Positions 1 to 5,678 of a stretch of 13,858 nt of DNA are shown piece after piece. Position numbers and translations under genes: made by a program. Numbering within the stretch: the first letter of the stretch is position 1; each line of letters starts with the position of its first letter. Below the pieces are notes generated by a model. The model was not told where the DNA came from, made no database searches, and saw only the letters and a list, made by a program, of their open reading frames with translations. This DNA comes from Bacillota bacterium. GTDB taxonomy: Bacteria; Bacillota; Clostridia; Peptostreptococcales; Anaerovoracaceae. Where the stretch lies: contig JAQSXD010000038.1 of the NCBI GenBank assembly GCA_029266295.1, positions 1-13,858 of the forward strand, read 5' to 3'.

Positions 1-31
1 ACAGGCAGAAAGTAAATAGGAGGAAATCATC

Positions 32-301
32 ATGAAGGACGAAAGAATTTTATCAGTTTACCAAAGTTATTTTCAGAGCGAAGAATACGAAGAATTCTTT
101 AGAGAAGGACAGCCAGAGGAAGATGAAATTGAGCAGATTCTAATGAGATTTGGAGAAACTGTTATCCCTGATGAGAGCCAATTTATGTTGGGTAATATTA
201 AAGATTTGATCGTTGAAACAGGTGCATGGAGAGAGCAGATTGGATTTAGAATGGGATTCAAACAAGGCTTTAAACTTGCATGTGAAGCTTTGTCAAAGTG
301 A
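32..301 (+). CDS. Small acidic protein of unknown function
   Basis: This is an 89-residue soluble, strongly acidic protein. An AGGAGG sequence lies about seven bases before the ATG, so the start is well supported. The first two thirds are rich in Glu and Asp. The C-terminus has a short amphipathic stretch (residues about 70-86) with Gly-Phe-Arg-Met-Gly-Phe and Gly-Phe-Lys-Leu-Ala, which looks like the end of small DUF6809-type proteins common on clostridial mobile elements. That resemblance is from memory and weak. No catalytic motif, signal peptide or membrane segment is visible. The next small gene starts 10 bases after its stop, so the two are probably co-transcribed. Base composition is AT-rich, like the rest of the putative element edge. 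Confidence 0.6.
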   Translation: MKDERILSVYQSYFQSEEYEEFFREGQPEEDEIEQILMRFGETVIPDESQFMLGNIKDLIVETGAWREQIGFRMGFKQGFKLACEALSK

Positions 302-311
302 TGGAGGATGA

Positions 312-488
312 ATGATGATAGATAATAAGCTGAGAAGGTTATTATACCTACAGGACAACGAAAATAAGGCTGTGGATGACATTATATCAATAATAAATCA
401 TGAAGACTCGTTGCTTGTAATCGCAATGTGTGCCTATCATTTAGGCCTGATAAATGGAAAGCGGGAAGAACGAGCAAAGCATAAGTAA
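312..488 (+). CDS. Small unknown protein, 58 residues
   Basis: A short open frame follows the previous gene by 10 bases. A GGAGG at 303-307 serves either of two adjacent ATG codons (312 or 315); spacing slightly favours 315. The product would be mostly helical, with a hydrophobic middle (Leu-Leu-Val-Ile-Ala-Met) and a very basic end (Gly-Lys-Arg-Glu-Glu-Arg-Ala-Lys-His-Lys). Basic tails of this kind are frequent in tiny proteins on clostridial conjugative elements. I do not recognise a family. A clear intrinsic terminator starts 9 bases after the stop, which supports a real two-gene transcription unit ending here. Confidence 0.5.
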   Translation: MMIDNKLRRLLYLQDNENKAVDDIISIINHEDSLLVIAMCAYHLGLINGKREERAKHK

Positions 489-496
489 ATATTATG

Positions 497-528
497 AAAG
501 AGGTTTGAGGCTTGCGAATCTCTTTTTT
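497..528 (+). terminator. Intrinsic terminator after the first two small genes
   Basis: An 11-bp stem (497-507 with 515-525, including two G-U pairs) closes a 7-base loop, and the 3' arm runs into six T residues (523-528). It ends the 32-488 transcription unit. Confidence 0.75.
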
Positions 529-540
529 AAAGGGTATAAA
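512..540 (+). promoter_or_regulatory. Candidate promoter for the 578 gene
   Basis: TTGCGA (512-517) and TATAAA (535-540) are 17 bases apart, and the -35 lies in the loop and 3' arm of the preceding terminator. The predicted transcript start is about 30 bases before the ATG at 578. The match is moderate and only inferred. Confidence 0.35.
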
Positions 541-577
541 CTTTATATAAACCATTAAGTCAGGAGGATTATTTGTT

Positions 578-763
578 ATGGAAACAAAAAGCATGACTAT
601 CAAGGATGCCGCAAAACAGATGGGAAAGTGCCAAGGATTTGTAAGGGCTGGATTGAGATATGGAGTTTTACCATTCGGCACAGCGGTGAAGATGAGTTCT
701 AAGTGGACTTATTATATCTCTCCAGAAAAGTTCAAAGAATACGTAGGAATCAATAGTAAATAG
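578..763 (+). CDS. Small excisionase/AlpA-like helix-turn-helix protein
   Basis: This is a 61-residue protein with an AGGAGG at 562-567, ten bases before the ATG. Residues 6-30 read as a helix-turn-helix of the excisionase/HTH_17 kind (Met-Thr-Ile-Lys-Asp-Ala-Ala then a recognition helix). Next comes a Gly-rich turn and a short wing ending in Trp-Thr-Tyr-Tyr-Ile, then a C-terminal helix with Phe-Lys-Glu-Tyr. Proteins of this size and shape act as recombination directionality factors or small repressors on mobile elements. It differs from the two paralogs at 932 and 1191: it lacks their Ala-Ala-Gly-Glu-Ile-Pro-His core. It sits alone after a terminator. Its exact role (excision or regulation) cannot be told from sequence. 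Confidence 0.65.
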   Translation: METKSMTIKDAAKQMGKCQGFVRAGLRYGVLPFGTAVKMSSKWTYYISPEKFKEYVGINSK

Positions 764-931
764 AAACAGAATTGATAAGAAATGCCTCGGTGCCACTGAT
801 GAGACAGATTTTCAGCTTAAAATAGAAAAAGACGAAAATGTTATGCTTTTACGAAATATACAAACTCATACCTTTGAAGTATAGTTAGAGAAGAAATGGT
901 GGGCGTTTTCACCAGACAAGGAGGGAATAAG

Positions 932-1177
932 ATGAGTGAGATAACCAGAGTAACAATGACTGCCAAAGAGGCCTCGAAATACTTAGGTATGGGGTATTCG
1001 AAGATCCTCGGCTTGTCGGCGGCAGGAGAGATTCCGCATATAAAACTTGGGAAAACATACTACTTTACTAAAGAATTTCTGGACAGGTGGCTAGAAGAGC
1101 AGCAAACAAAACCGAGCAAAGAGCAAGAAATCGTTAATGATATGCAGAAAAAGTATCCACACCTGACAACTAAGTAA
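932..1177 (+). CDS. Excisionase-family DNA-binding protein, copy 1
   Basis: This is an 81-residue protein. An in-frame ATG exists at 896, but AAGGAGGG at 919-925 sits just before the ATG at 932, so I take 932 as the start. Residues 8-32 form the winged HTH_17/excisionase motif (Met-Thr-Ala-Lys-Glu-Ala-Ser-Lys-Tyr-Leu-Gly, then a recognition helix). These are followed by the hallmark Ala-Gly-Glu-Ile-Pro-His-Ile-Lys-Leu-Gly and a Tyr-Tyr-Phe wing strand. The charged tail of about 30 residues ends in Lys-Tyr-Pro-His-Leu. Such proteins usually bind near att sites and tilt an integrase toward excision. The nearby tRNA gene fits that reading. It is followed at 13 bases by a paralog. Confidence 0.75.
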   Translation: MSEITRVTMTAKEASKYLGMGYSKILGLSAAGEIPHIKLGKTYYFTKEFLDRWLEEQQTKPSKEQEIVNDMQKKYPHLTTK

Positions 1178-1190
1178 GGAGGTTAAGTTT

Positions 1191-1430
1191 GTGGATGAAA
1201 TAATAACAATGACAGCGAAGGAGACTGCAAAATACCTGGGCATATGCTATGTAAAATTACTTTCTCTAGCTGCAGCCGGAGAGATACCGCATTTTAAGAT
1301 AAACAGTTTTTATTACTTCCGGAGAGATGTATTTAATACATGGTTTGAGCTTAAACAAAACAACCACGGAAATGATAGTGAAGTTGCTACACTACTAAAA
1401 GAAATGTATCCGTGGATAAAGATAAAATGA
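1191..1430 (+). CDS. Excisionase-family DNA-binding protein, copy 2 (GTG start)
   Basis: This is a 79-residue paralog of the preceding gene. The start is a GTG at 1191 with AAGGAGG about eight bases upstream; no better ATG exists. Residues 7-41 share the frame of copy 1: Met-Thr-Ala-Lys-Glu, Lys-Tyr-Leu-Gly, Ala-Ala-Gly-Glu-Ile-Pro-His and Phe-Tyr-Tyr-Phe. The presumed recognition helix and the wing differ (Cys-Tyr-Val-Lys-Leu for Gly-Tyr-Ser-Lys-Ile; Asn-Ser-Phe for Gly-Lys-Thr). Both tails end with a Tyr-Pro motif. The pair probably arose by tandem duplication and may bind different sites or form a heterodimer. An intrinsic terminator lies about 85 bases after its stop. Confidence 0.7.
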   Translation: MDEIITMTAKETAKYLGICYVKLLSLAAAGEIPHFKINSFYYFRRDVFNTWFELKQNNHGNDSEVATLLKEMYPWIKIK

Positions 1431-1514
1431 GGCTGTCTATTGCATGTGTTTAAGCAAAGTAAAATCACCTTAAGTAGATGAAAGAAACTGTTAAACTACA
1501 TGGAACAAACCAAG

Positions 1515-1543
1515 AAAAAGGGGCTGAATGCCTCTTTTTTTTT
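1515..1543 (+). terminator. Intrinsic terminator after the excisionase-like pair
   Basis: Ten base pairs (1515-1524 with 1530-1539, one G-U) close a TGAAT loop, and a run of nine T residues covers 1535-1543. It ends plus-strand transcription from the element toward the tRNA gene. Confidence 0.75.
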
Positions 1544-1583
1544 CGGTCAAATCAAAGGCGCAAAAAAAGCTCTTTTTTTGTCA

Positions 1584-1605
1584 ACTATGTCCAAACTATG
1601 TCCAA
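1584..1605. repeat. 11-bp tandem direct repeat, candidate integrase arm site
   Basis: ACTATGTCCAA occurs twice with no gap, at 1584-1594 and 1595-1605. It lies about 70 bases inside the tRNA end on the element side. That is where tyrosine integrases of tRNA-targeting elements usually have arm-type sites, so this is a candidate integrase or excisionase site. The role is inferred from position only. Confidence 0.45.
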
Positions 1606-1638
1606 AACTCAAAATCTAAGATGCAATTCAGAAAATCA

Positions 1639-1671
1639 AAAACCCCGCAACCGTTGAAGTTGTGGGGTTTT
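1639..1671 (-). terminator. Terminator of the tRNA-Arg gene
   Basis: A 13-bp stem (1639-1651 with 1659-1671, one G-U) with a 7-base loop starts three bases beyond the CCA end of the tRNA. Read on the minus strand it ends in five T residues. It is largely symmetric (AAAACCCC and GGGGTTTT), so it may also stop plus-strand transcripts leaving the element. Confidence 0.7.
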
Positions 1672-1674
1672 CTC

Positions 1675-1720
1675 TGGCACTCCCGAGATGATTCGAACAT
1701 CCGACGCACGGTTTAGGAAA
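1675..1720. other. Candidate attachment site (tRNA 3' half)
   Basis: Site-specific elements often recombine within the anticodon-to-3' part of a tRNA gene and restore its 3' end. Here excisionase-like genes, a tandem repeat and a terminator all lie on the 3' side, next to the CCA. The exact core cannot be defined, because the matching copy at the other end of the element would lie left of the window. Confidence 0.4.
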
Positions 1721-1750
1721 CCGACGCTCTATCCCCTGAGCTACGGGAGC
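1675..1750 (-). tRNA. tRNA-Arg, anticodon CCT
   Basis: The minus strand folds into a full 76-base cloverleaf with encoded CCA (1675-1677). It has a 7-bp acceptor stem, a GCTC/GAGC D-stem, a CCT anticodon (AGG on the plus strand, 1715-1717) in a TTCCTAA loop, a 5-base variable loop and a TTCGAAT T-loop. CCT decodes AGG as arginine. Three pairs are imperfect: G-U at 1-72, U-U at 27-43 and G-U at 49-65. In each, a U lies on the 3' side. The gene lies exactly between AT-rich mobile-type genes on its 3' side and ordinary genes on its 5' side, which makes it a likely integration target. Confidence 0.9.
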
Positions 1751-1778
1751 ATATTAAGATTGTATGATCAGAGCGAAC

Positions 1779-1858
1779 AATCAAAGCTGTCGTCCTGAAA
1801 GGTTCAACAGTAGTAATTCTAGCATACTCAGGACTTCCTTTCAAGACGTTGTTTGATT
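1779..1858. repeat. Long imperfect inverted repeat between tRNA and carD-like gene
   Basis: AATCAAA (1779-1785) pairs with TTTGATT (1852-1858), and the 12-mer at 1791-1802 pairs with 1837-1848 with one mismatch. A competing inner pair also exists: GTCCTGA (1792-1798) with TCAGGAC (1828-1834). The element lies between the 3' end of the CarD-family gene and the 5' side of the tRNA. It may end the minus-strand transcript, although no strong T run follows in that direction. Confidence 0.5.
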
Positions 1859-1888
1859 TTATTTTGTCTAAGCAAAGAGGAAAAGCGG

Positions 1889-2410
1889 CTATTCTGCAGC
1901 CTGGTCTTTAGTCATTTCCAGGCGCTGACCGATCGAAGCACTAATGTTTTCTCTTGAGATTCCCAGAACAACAGAAAGCTCACTGTACAGTAAATCCTCC
2001 GCTTTCTTCATGAATTTACTGTCAACCTGGCGGATAGGCTTTCCCTGCTTGAGCAGTTGCTCGTTTTTGAGGTAAATCGTCTTTAGAAGTTTTATAAGAT
2101 CGACACAGCAGCCAGTCAGCAGCAATTTGTTATAATGATCTGACAGCGACTTATAGTTGTTCTCAGGAGAATGGCTCGGGCTGATCGAAGGAATGCTGGA
2201 GATTAGCTGCTGGGCATCTTCATAAGTTATAAGCGGCCGCATGGGAACATTCGCATCTGTTGGTGTATAAATTTTACCGATCTTGTGAACAGAAGACAGG
2301 GAATAGTAAACCCTACTTTGATCGGTCCCTTGCAGATTGAGCTTTCCGACGGATTCAACCTTGTAAACGCCAGAGCTTCCATAAATGATATAATCACCTG
2401 TTTGAAACAT
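1889..2410 (-). CDS. CarD-family transcriptional regulator
   Basis: This is a 173-residue cytoplasmic protein. Residues 1-60 carry the CarD/TRCF RNA-polymerase-interacting domain: Phe-Gln-Thr-Gly-Asp-Tyr-Ile-Ile-Tyr-Gly-Ser-Ser-Gly-Val-Tyr-Lys-Val-Glu is the usual Gly-Asp-x-Val-Val-Tyr...Gly-Val opening of the Tudor-like fold. The rest (about 80-165) is helical, as in CarD/CdnL proteins, where it contacts promoter DNA next to the -10. Length matches the family. AAGGAAG lies before the ATG. Family members bind the polymerase beta subunit and stabilise open complexes; clostridial copies are often stress- or element-linked. The gene stands alone, and its leader holds a terminator-like hairpin. 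The family call is firm; the regulon is unknown. Confidence 0.85.
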   Translation of the reverse strand: MFQTGDYIIYGSSGVYKVESVGKLNLQGTDQSRVYYSLSSVHKIGKIYTPTDANVPMRPLITYEDAQQLISSIPSISPSHSPENNYKSLSDHYNKLLLTGCCVDLIKLLKTIYLKNEQLLKQGKPIRQVDSKFMKKAEDLLYSELSVVLGISRENISASIGQRLEMTKDQAAE

Positions 2411-2430
2411 TCTATTACCTTCCTTTTACA

Positions 2431-2491
2431 AAAATAAAAAAGAACGTGTGTAATTGACAACAGGACTTACGTTTATCAAAAACTACACGTT
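2431..2491 (-). terminator. Terminator-like hairpin in the carD-like gene leader
   Basis: On the minus strand, AACGTGT (2491-2485) pairs with ACACGTT (2449-2443), helped by an inner TTGA/TCAA pair (2479-2476 with 2457-2454). C then TTTTTTATTTTT (2442-2430) follows directly. It lies downstream of the candidate promoter and about 20 bases before the ATG at 2410. It could be an attenuator of the CarD-family gene or the late terminator of the 2609-2806 gene. Confidence 0.5.
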
Positions 2492-2499
2492 GTATTTCT

Positions 2500-2508
2500 A
2501 TTTTACCA
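2500..2508 (-). promoter_or_regulatory. Candidate extended -10 promoter of the carD-like gene
   Basis: The minus strand reads TGGTAAAAT (2508-2500), a TG-N extended -10. No good -35 is found at the usual spacing. Transcription would start near 2493, about 80 bases before the ATG, and would include the whole hairpin above. Confidence 0.4.
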
Positions 2509-2608
2509 TTTCTAAACCTAAAATGTTGCAGAAATTTCTAGTAAAATTAACAAATAAGGATTGACTAAGATCGTTCCGCCTCATTTCTTTGGTAAAGAGC
2601 TGAAAATC

Positions 2609-2806
2609 CTATCTTTTTTTAGTTTTGAAGATTCCATTATTACCGAACAAATTGTCCTTGTCGCTGCTTTCTCCTAGCTTATTCCCCTTTGCATCAAAAT
2701 GTTCTGTATAGACACGACCAAGCAGGGTCGTGATCCGCTTGCTGTATCCGATGTATTCTCCCTTACTATCGTAATGCCTGTTTTTAAATATGTGAGACAC
2801 CTCCAT
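2609..2806 (-). CDS. Small protein of unknown function with two YDxKG-like repeats
   Basis: This is a 65-residue, basic and polar product. Two related segments are visible: residues 12-20 (Tyr-Asp-Ser-Lys-Gly-Glu-Tyr-Ile-Gly) and 37-45 (Phe-Asp-Ala-Lys-Gly-Asn-Lys-Leu-Gly), the latter followed by Glu-Ser-Ser. They look like short beta-hairpin repeats. No family is recognised. A strong minus-strand promoter (2832-2860) ends only about 20 bases upstream, so the gene is probably expressed. The ribosome-binding site is odd: the only GGAGG lies inside codons 1-3, so it cannot serve the ATG at 2806, and an in-frame TGA lies six bases upstream. The true start may be a non-ATG codon further in, or initiation may be nearly leaderless. 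Confidence 0.45.
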   Translation of the reverse strand: MEVSHIFKNRHYDSKGEYIGYSKRITTLLGRVYTEHFDAKGNKLGESSDKDNLFGNNGIFKTKKR

Positions 2807-2831
2807 TTCTCATTCTGTGGTTTTTTCTGCA

Positions 2832-2860
2832 ATCATATCACAGAGGCAATGCAGCGTCAA
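2832..2860 (-). promoter_or_regulatory. Sigma-A-type promoter for the 2609-2806 gene
   Basis: The minus strand reads TTGACG (2860-2855), a 17-base spacer, then TATGAT (2837-2832). Each hexamer matches consensus at five of six positions. It points away from the main operon promoter, with which it shares the 2807-3138 intergenic region. Confidence 0.6.
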
Positions 2861-2980
2861 CATGATGGCTCCAACTCGAGTTTTTTAGAAAATGCTGCCA
2901 AATACAATACCTATCAAGGTCCTCTGGGTACAGTCCCTGCTGGAGATTGTATCTTTTTTTGTTTTATTTTCATTTCGGTA

Positions 2981-3009
2981 TTTACAGAAACTCATTGGGA
3001 ACGTATATA
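2981..3009 (+). promoter_or_regulatory. Promoter of the eight-gene catabolic cluster
   Basis: TTTACA (2981-2986), a 17-base spacer and TATATA (3004-3009). The -10 is the core of the first GTATATAC operator box, so regulator binding there would block polymerase. The leader to the first start codon at 3139 is about 120 bases. Confidence 0.5.
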
Positions 3010-3034
3010 CGTATATACTTATATACGTATATAC
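3003..3034. promoter_or_regulatory. Four abutting GTATATAC operator boxes
   Basis: Boxes lie at 3003-3010, 3011-3018, 3019-3026 (first base T instead of G) and 3027-3034. Each perfect box is an 8-bp palindrome that fits the GT-N-TA-N-AC operator known for the HutC branch of GntR regulators. The last box with flanks (3025-3039) is identical over 15 bases to 12616-12630 in the promoter of the GntR gene at 12707. That gives a strong inferred link between this array and that protein. Confidence 0.7.
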
Positions 3035-3138
3035 AAATAAATATCCCGACCCGTTTCATTAGCAGACCAACAGACATAGCATTTTCGTAGACAATGTGGA
3101 AGAATGAATTTTAGAATCGTGAAATAATGGGAGAAGTT

Positions 3139-4668
3139 ATGATTAGATTAAGATTGCTGAGAAACCCCTATTTTGGTAAGGGTGAGTGGGAAGCCTTTTT
3201 CGGACTGTTTGGTGATGTCTTTTCAAAGATCGCAGCAATTGTCGGTGTCCTCTATTTTGCGGAAGGTTTTCCCGTTGAAGTGGTGATGGGAAAAATTCTG
3301 CCGGGAATCGGAGTGGGGTCTATGATTGGATGTTTCATTTATTTCGGTGAGGCATACTTTCTGGGCAGAAAAGAAAATCGGGTTGACGTTACGGCATTGC
3401 CCTTCGGAATCAGTTCTACTCAGGTTTTTGCTTGGCTTTTTCTGATTTTGGTTCCCATCTACAGGCAGACAGGTGACGCCAATGCTGCATGGCAGATTGC
3501 TCTGGCTGCGTGCTTTGTCGGCGGACTTATTGAAATCGCAGGAGCATTTGTCAGCAGAATTTTAGTGCAATACATACCTGACTCGGCTTTGCTTGGCAAC
3601 ATGGCTGCAGGAGCACTGATCTGGCTCTCCTTTAACGGATTTGTTACAGTGTTTCAAGCGCCTGCAATTGGTGTCTTCCCACTGTTTCTCATCATTTTGG
3701 CGTTTAAGATGAAAAAGCCCTTCCTGAGGGGCGTTCCCAATACGCTGGTCATTCTTTTGGCAGGTTCTGCCCTCGCATGGATGACGGGCTATTGCAGCGT
3801 CAGCAGTATGAAGGGATCTCTTGAATTCTTTCATTTGTATCTGCCTTCGTTATATTTTTCTGATATCCTTGCCGGCTTGGGTAAGATCGGACCGTATCTT
3901 TCCATTGTGATCCCGCTTCAGATTGCAAACTTCATTGCAACCATGCAGGCGGTTCAGGGTGCAGCAATCATAGGAGACGCGTACCCATTGAAGCGCAGTA
4001 TGGTTTTAGACGGCGTTACCACAGTTCTGTCCTCCTTTACCGGCAGTCCGTTTCCTACGACGGTATACTACGGACATATGGGTTGGAAGAAGATTGAGGC
4101 AAGAAGTGGATATATTCTACTGATGGGAGGTACCTATATCACATGTTTTCTTGGACTCCCGCTCATCATATTACAGATTGTTCCATACGAAGTCATTGTT
4201 GTACTGCTTGTATTCATCGGTTTGACAGTGGCATCGGAGGTAGCAGATAATCTGGAGAGGGAATACAGCGGCGTAATTTTCATCTCCCTGTTCCCCATCC
4301 TTGCCCAGTATATCAATAGCATCGTAAACGATGTGCTTGCGGTTGCTGGGACCAGCGTTCAAGAAATTGGGATCAGCGCTTTCTCAGATGCGAGCGTGAT
4401 GCTGTCCTCCATACAAGTGCTTTCCTATGGTGCCTTTGCGTCAAGTCTCCTGTACGCGGTCTGGATTGCCTATGTATATGAGAGGAACTTTGCACTTGCA
4501 GGGCTTACAGGAGTATTCCTGTCTGTACTGTCTGCAATTGGTTTTATTCATAGCGAGCAGTTGCAGCTATTACCTCCAAAAGGAGGAATGCTTGCTGGGG
4601 TCTACCTGGCAATTGCAATGATCTGCTTCATGATCAGACGAAGAGAAAAACATAGACCGTCTGAGTAA
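3139..4668 (+). CDS. NCS2-like permease (xanthine/uracil type), copy 1
   Basis: This is an integral membrane protein of 509 residues with about 12-14 hydrophobic segments. An in-frame ATG at 3127 exists, but the GGGAGAAG at 3129-3136 overlaps that codon and sits properly only for the ATG at 3139, so I chose 3139. Family signs are the Val-Asp-Val-Thr-Ala-Leu-Pro-Phe-Gly motif (82-90), Asn-Phe-Ile-Ala-Thr-Met-Gln (264-270) and Ser-Pro-Phe-Pro-Thr-Thr-Val-Tyr-Tyr-Gly-His-Met-Gly-Trp (303-316). These are as in the permeases usually labelled xanthine/uracil/vitamin C permease. Such carriers are proton or sodium symporters for nucleobase-like ring compounds. It is first in the operon behind the operator array, 32 bases before a reductase gene, and has a diverged paralog at 10253. 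Substrate is not deducible. Confidence 0.8.
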   Translation: MIRLRLLRNPYFGKGEWEAFFGLFGDVFSKIAAIVGVLYFAEGFPVEVVMGKILPGIGVGSMIGCFIYFGEAYFLGRKENRVDVTALPFGISSTQVFAWLFLILVPIYRQTGDANAAWQIALAACFVGGLIEIAGAFVSRILVQYIPDSALLGNMAAGALIWLSFNGFVTVFQAPAIGVFPLFLIILAFKMKKPFLRGVPNTLVILLAGSALAWMTGYCSVSSMKGSLEFFHLYLPSLYFSDILAGLGKIGPYLSIVIPLQIANFIATMQAVQGAAIIGDAYPLKRSMVLDGVTTVLSSFTGSPFPTTVYYGHMGWKKIEARSGYILLMGGTYITCFLGLPLIILQIVPYEVIVVLLVFIGLTVASEVADNLEREYSGVIFISLFPILAQYINSIVNDVLAVAGTSVQEIGISAFSDASVMLSSIQVLSYGAFASSLLYAVWIAYVYERNFALAGLTGVFLSVLSAIGFIHSEQLQLLPPKGGMLAGVYLAIAMICFMIRRREKHRPSE

Positions 4669-4700
4669 AAAATTATGGGAAGAAGAAGGAGGATTAAGAT

Positions 4701-5654
4701 ATGGCAATACCAAAAGTAGAATTCAACGAGGAGACCATCCGCCTGAAACGGCTATACGACAATGTGACGGATAGTGGATACACCCTTGCAGGGCTGAAAT
4801 GCGGCAAGGTTGACCGGGTATATGGCAAGTTTCTGTTTGGGCCCGTTCCCCAGGATCGCCCAATAACATATGCGTCCTATGTCATGTCAGTAGACGGCAA
4901 GATTGCGTTCGAAGACAATGAGGTGGGGCCGCTGATTGCCAAAACAAACCGCTTTGATCCAGACGGCGCTTTTGCTGATTTCTGGATTCTAAACCTGCTT
5001 CGTGCATCCTGTGACGGAATTATCATAGGAAGTGGTACGCTGATCAAGGAACCGGATTATTCGGGAAGCGCATATGATCCGGATCTGCTGGATGCCAGAT
5101 TGAAAAATGAAAAGTCCGCAGCACCATGGACCGTCATCGTCACCACAACAGGAAAAAACATCCCCTTTGGGAATCCTGTATTTCGATGTGAGGAAATCCC
5201 AATTCTGATTAACACCTCTCAAGAGGGGCTGAAAAACCTTGAAGCAGAGATCCCCGGTGAATACTATCTGGTTCCTCTTGCGGGTAGTGCATTAGAGAAA
5301 GACGCCATCGCTAGTCTGATTGCGGAGAACCATGGAAAAACAGCAATCGCAGTCACAGGAGAAGGGTGGGATACTGATTCTCAGGAACTGCTTAAGATTT
5401 TGCGCGCAATGGGCATGGAGAAAGTGCTGGTTGAGTCGCCTACCTATTGCCACCATTTAATGAGGAAAGCGCTGCTGGATGAGATCTTTGTCAATACCTC
5501 CTGTGTTTTTGTGGGAGGTCAGGCTACGGGCATCGGTACCTTAGGAAGTTCCTTCCCGTCCACGGATCACCCGCACAGCGAAATCCTTTCCATCCACATG
5601 CACAGCCCGCATTTCATCTATACGCGGCACAAAATGCTTTATGGCGCAAAATAA
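4701..5654 (+). CDS. RibD C-terminal-like (DHFR-fold) reductase, copy 1
   Basis: This is a 317-residue soluble protein with AAGGAGG eight bases before the ATG. It has only the reductase half of RibD, without the zinc deaminase domain, plus an N-terminal arm of about 55 residues. Visible family motifs are Ser-Val-Asp-Gly-Lys-Ile-Ala (63-69), Leu-Leu-Arg-Ala-Ser-Cys-Asp-Gly-Ile-Ile-Ile-Gly-Ser-Gly-Thr (99-113), Val-Leu-Val-Glu-Ser-Pro (242-247) and Leu-Asp-Glu-Ile-Phe (259-263). In RibD this fold uses NADPH to reduce the ribosyl side chain of a pyrimidine to ribityl. Here the usual Val-Glu-Gly-Gly is Val-Glu-Ser-Pro, and an unusual His-Pro-His...Leu-Ser-Ile-His occupies 290-299. Both traits recur in the paralog at 9272. 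A role on a purine-, pyrimidine- or pteridine-like compound brought in by the neighbouring permease is an inference. Confidence 0.75.
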   Translation: MAIPKVEFNEETIRLKRLYDNVTDSGYTLAGLKCGKVDRVYGKFLFGPVPQDRPITYASYVMSVDGKIAFEDNEVGPLIAKTNRFDPDGAFADFWILNLLRASCDGIIIGSGTLIKEPDYSGSAYDPDLLDARLKNEKSAAPWTVIVTTTGKNIPFGNPVFRCEEIPILINTSQEGLKNLEAEIPGEYYLVPLAGSALEKDAIASLIAENHGKTAIAVTGEGWDTDSQELLKILRAMGMEKVLVESPTYCHHLMRKALLDEIFVNTSCVFVGGQATGIGTLGSSFPSTDHPHSEILSIHMHSPHFIYTRHKMLYGAK

Positions 5655-5678
5655 ATTTAACTTGATAAGGTACATAGC

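Noticed and set aside
762..884. Open stretch without a start codon that ends in TAG at 882-884
   Set aside because: It could be a remnant of a gene C-terminus, but about 40 codons without a start or recognisable motif are not enough to call a pseudogene.
1561..1580. AAAAAAAG next to CTTTTTTT as a terminator
   Set aside because: The arms leave a loop of only two bases, so it cannot fold well as a hairpin.
1528..1716. 62-codon plus-strand frame
   Set aside because: It runs through a terminator, the 11-bp repeat, a second terminator and into the tRNA gene.
2699..3040. 113-codon plus-strand frame before the operon
   Set aside because: It overlaps a minus-strand promoter, the operon promoter and the operator array; its end is just the translation of GTATATAC repeats.
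4701..5654. Riboflavin biosynthesis gene
   Set aside because: No deaminase domain, no neighbouring riboflavin genes, altered cofactor loop, and the operon is of transport and catabolic type; no FMN riboswitch is seen.
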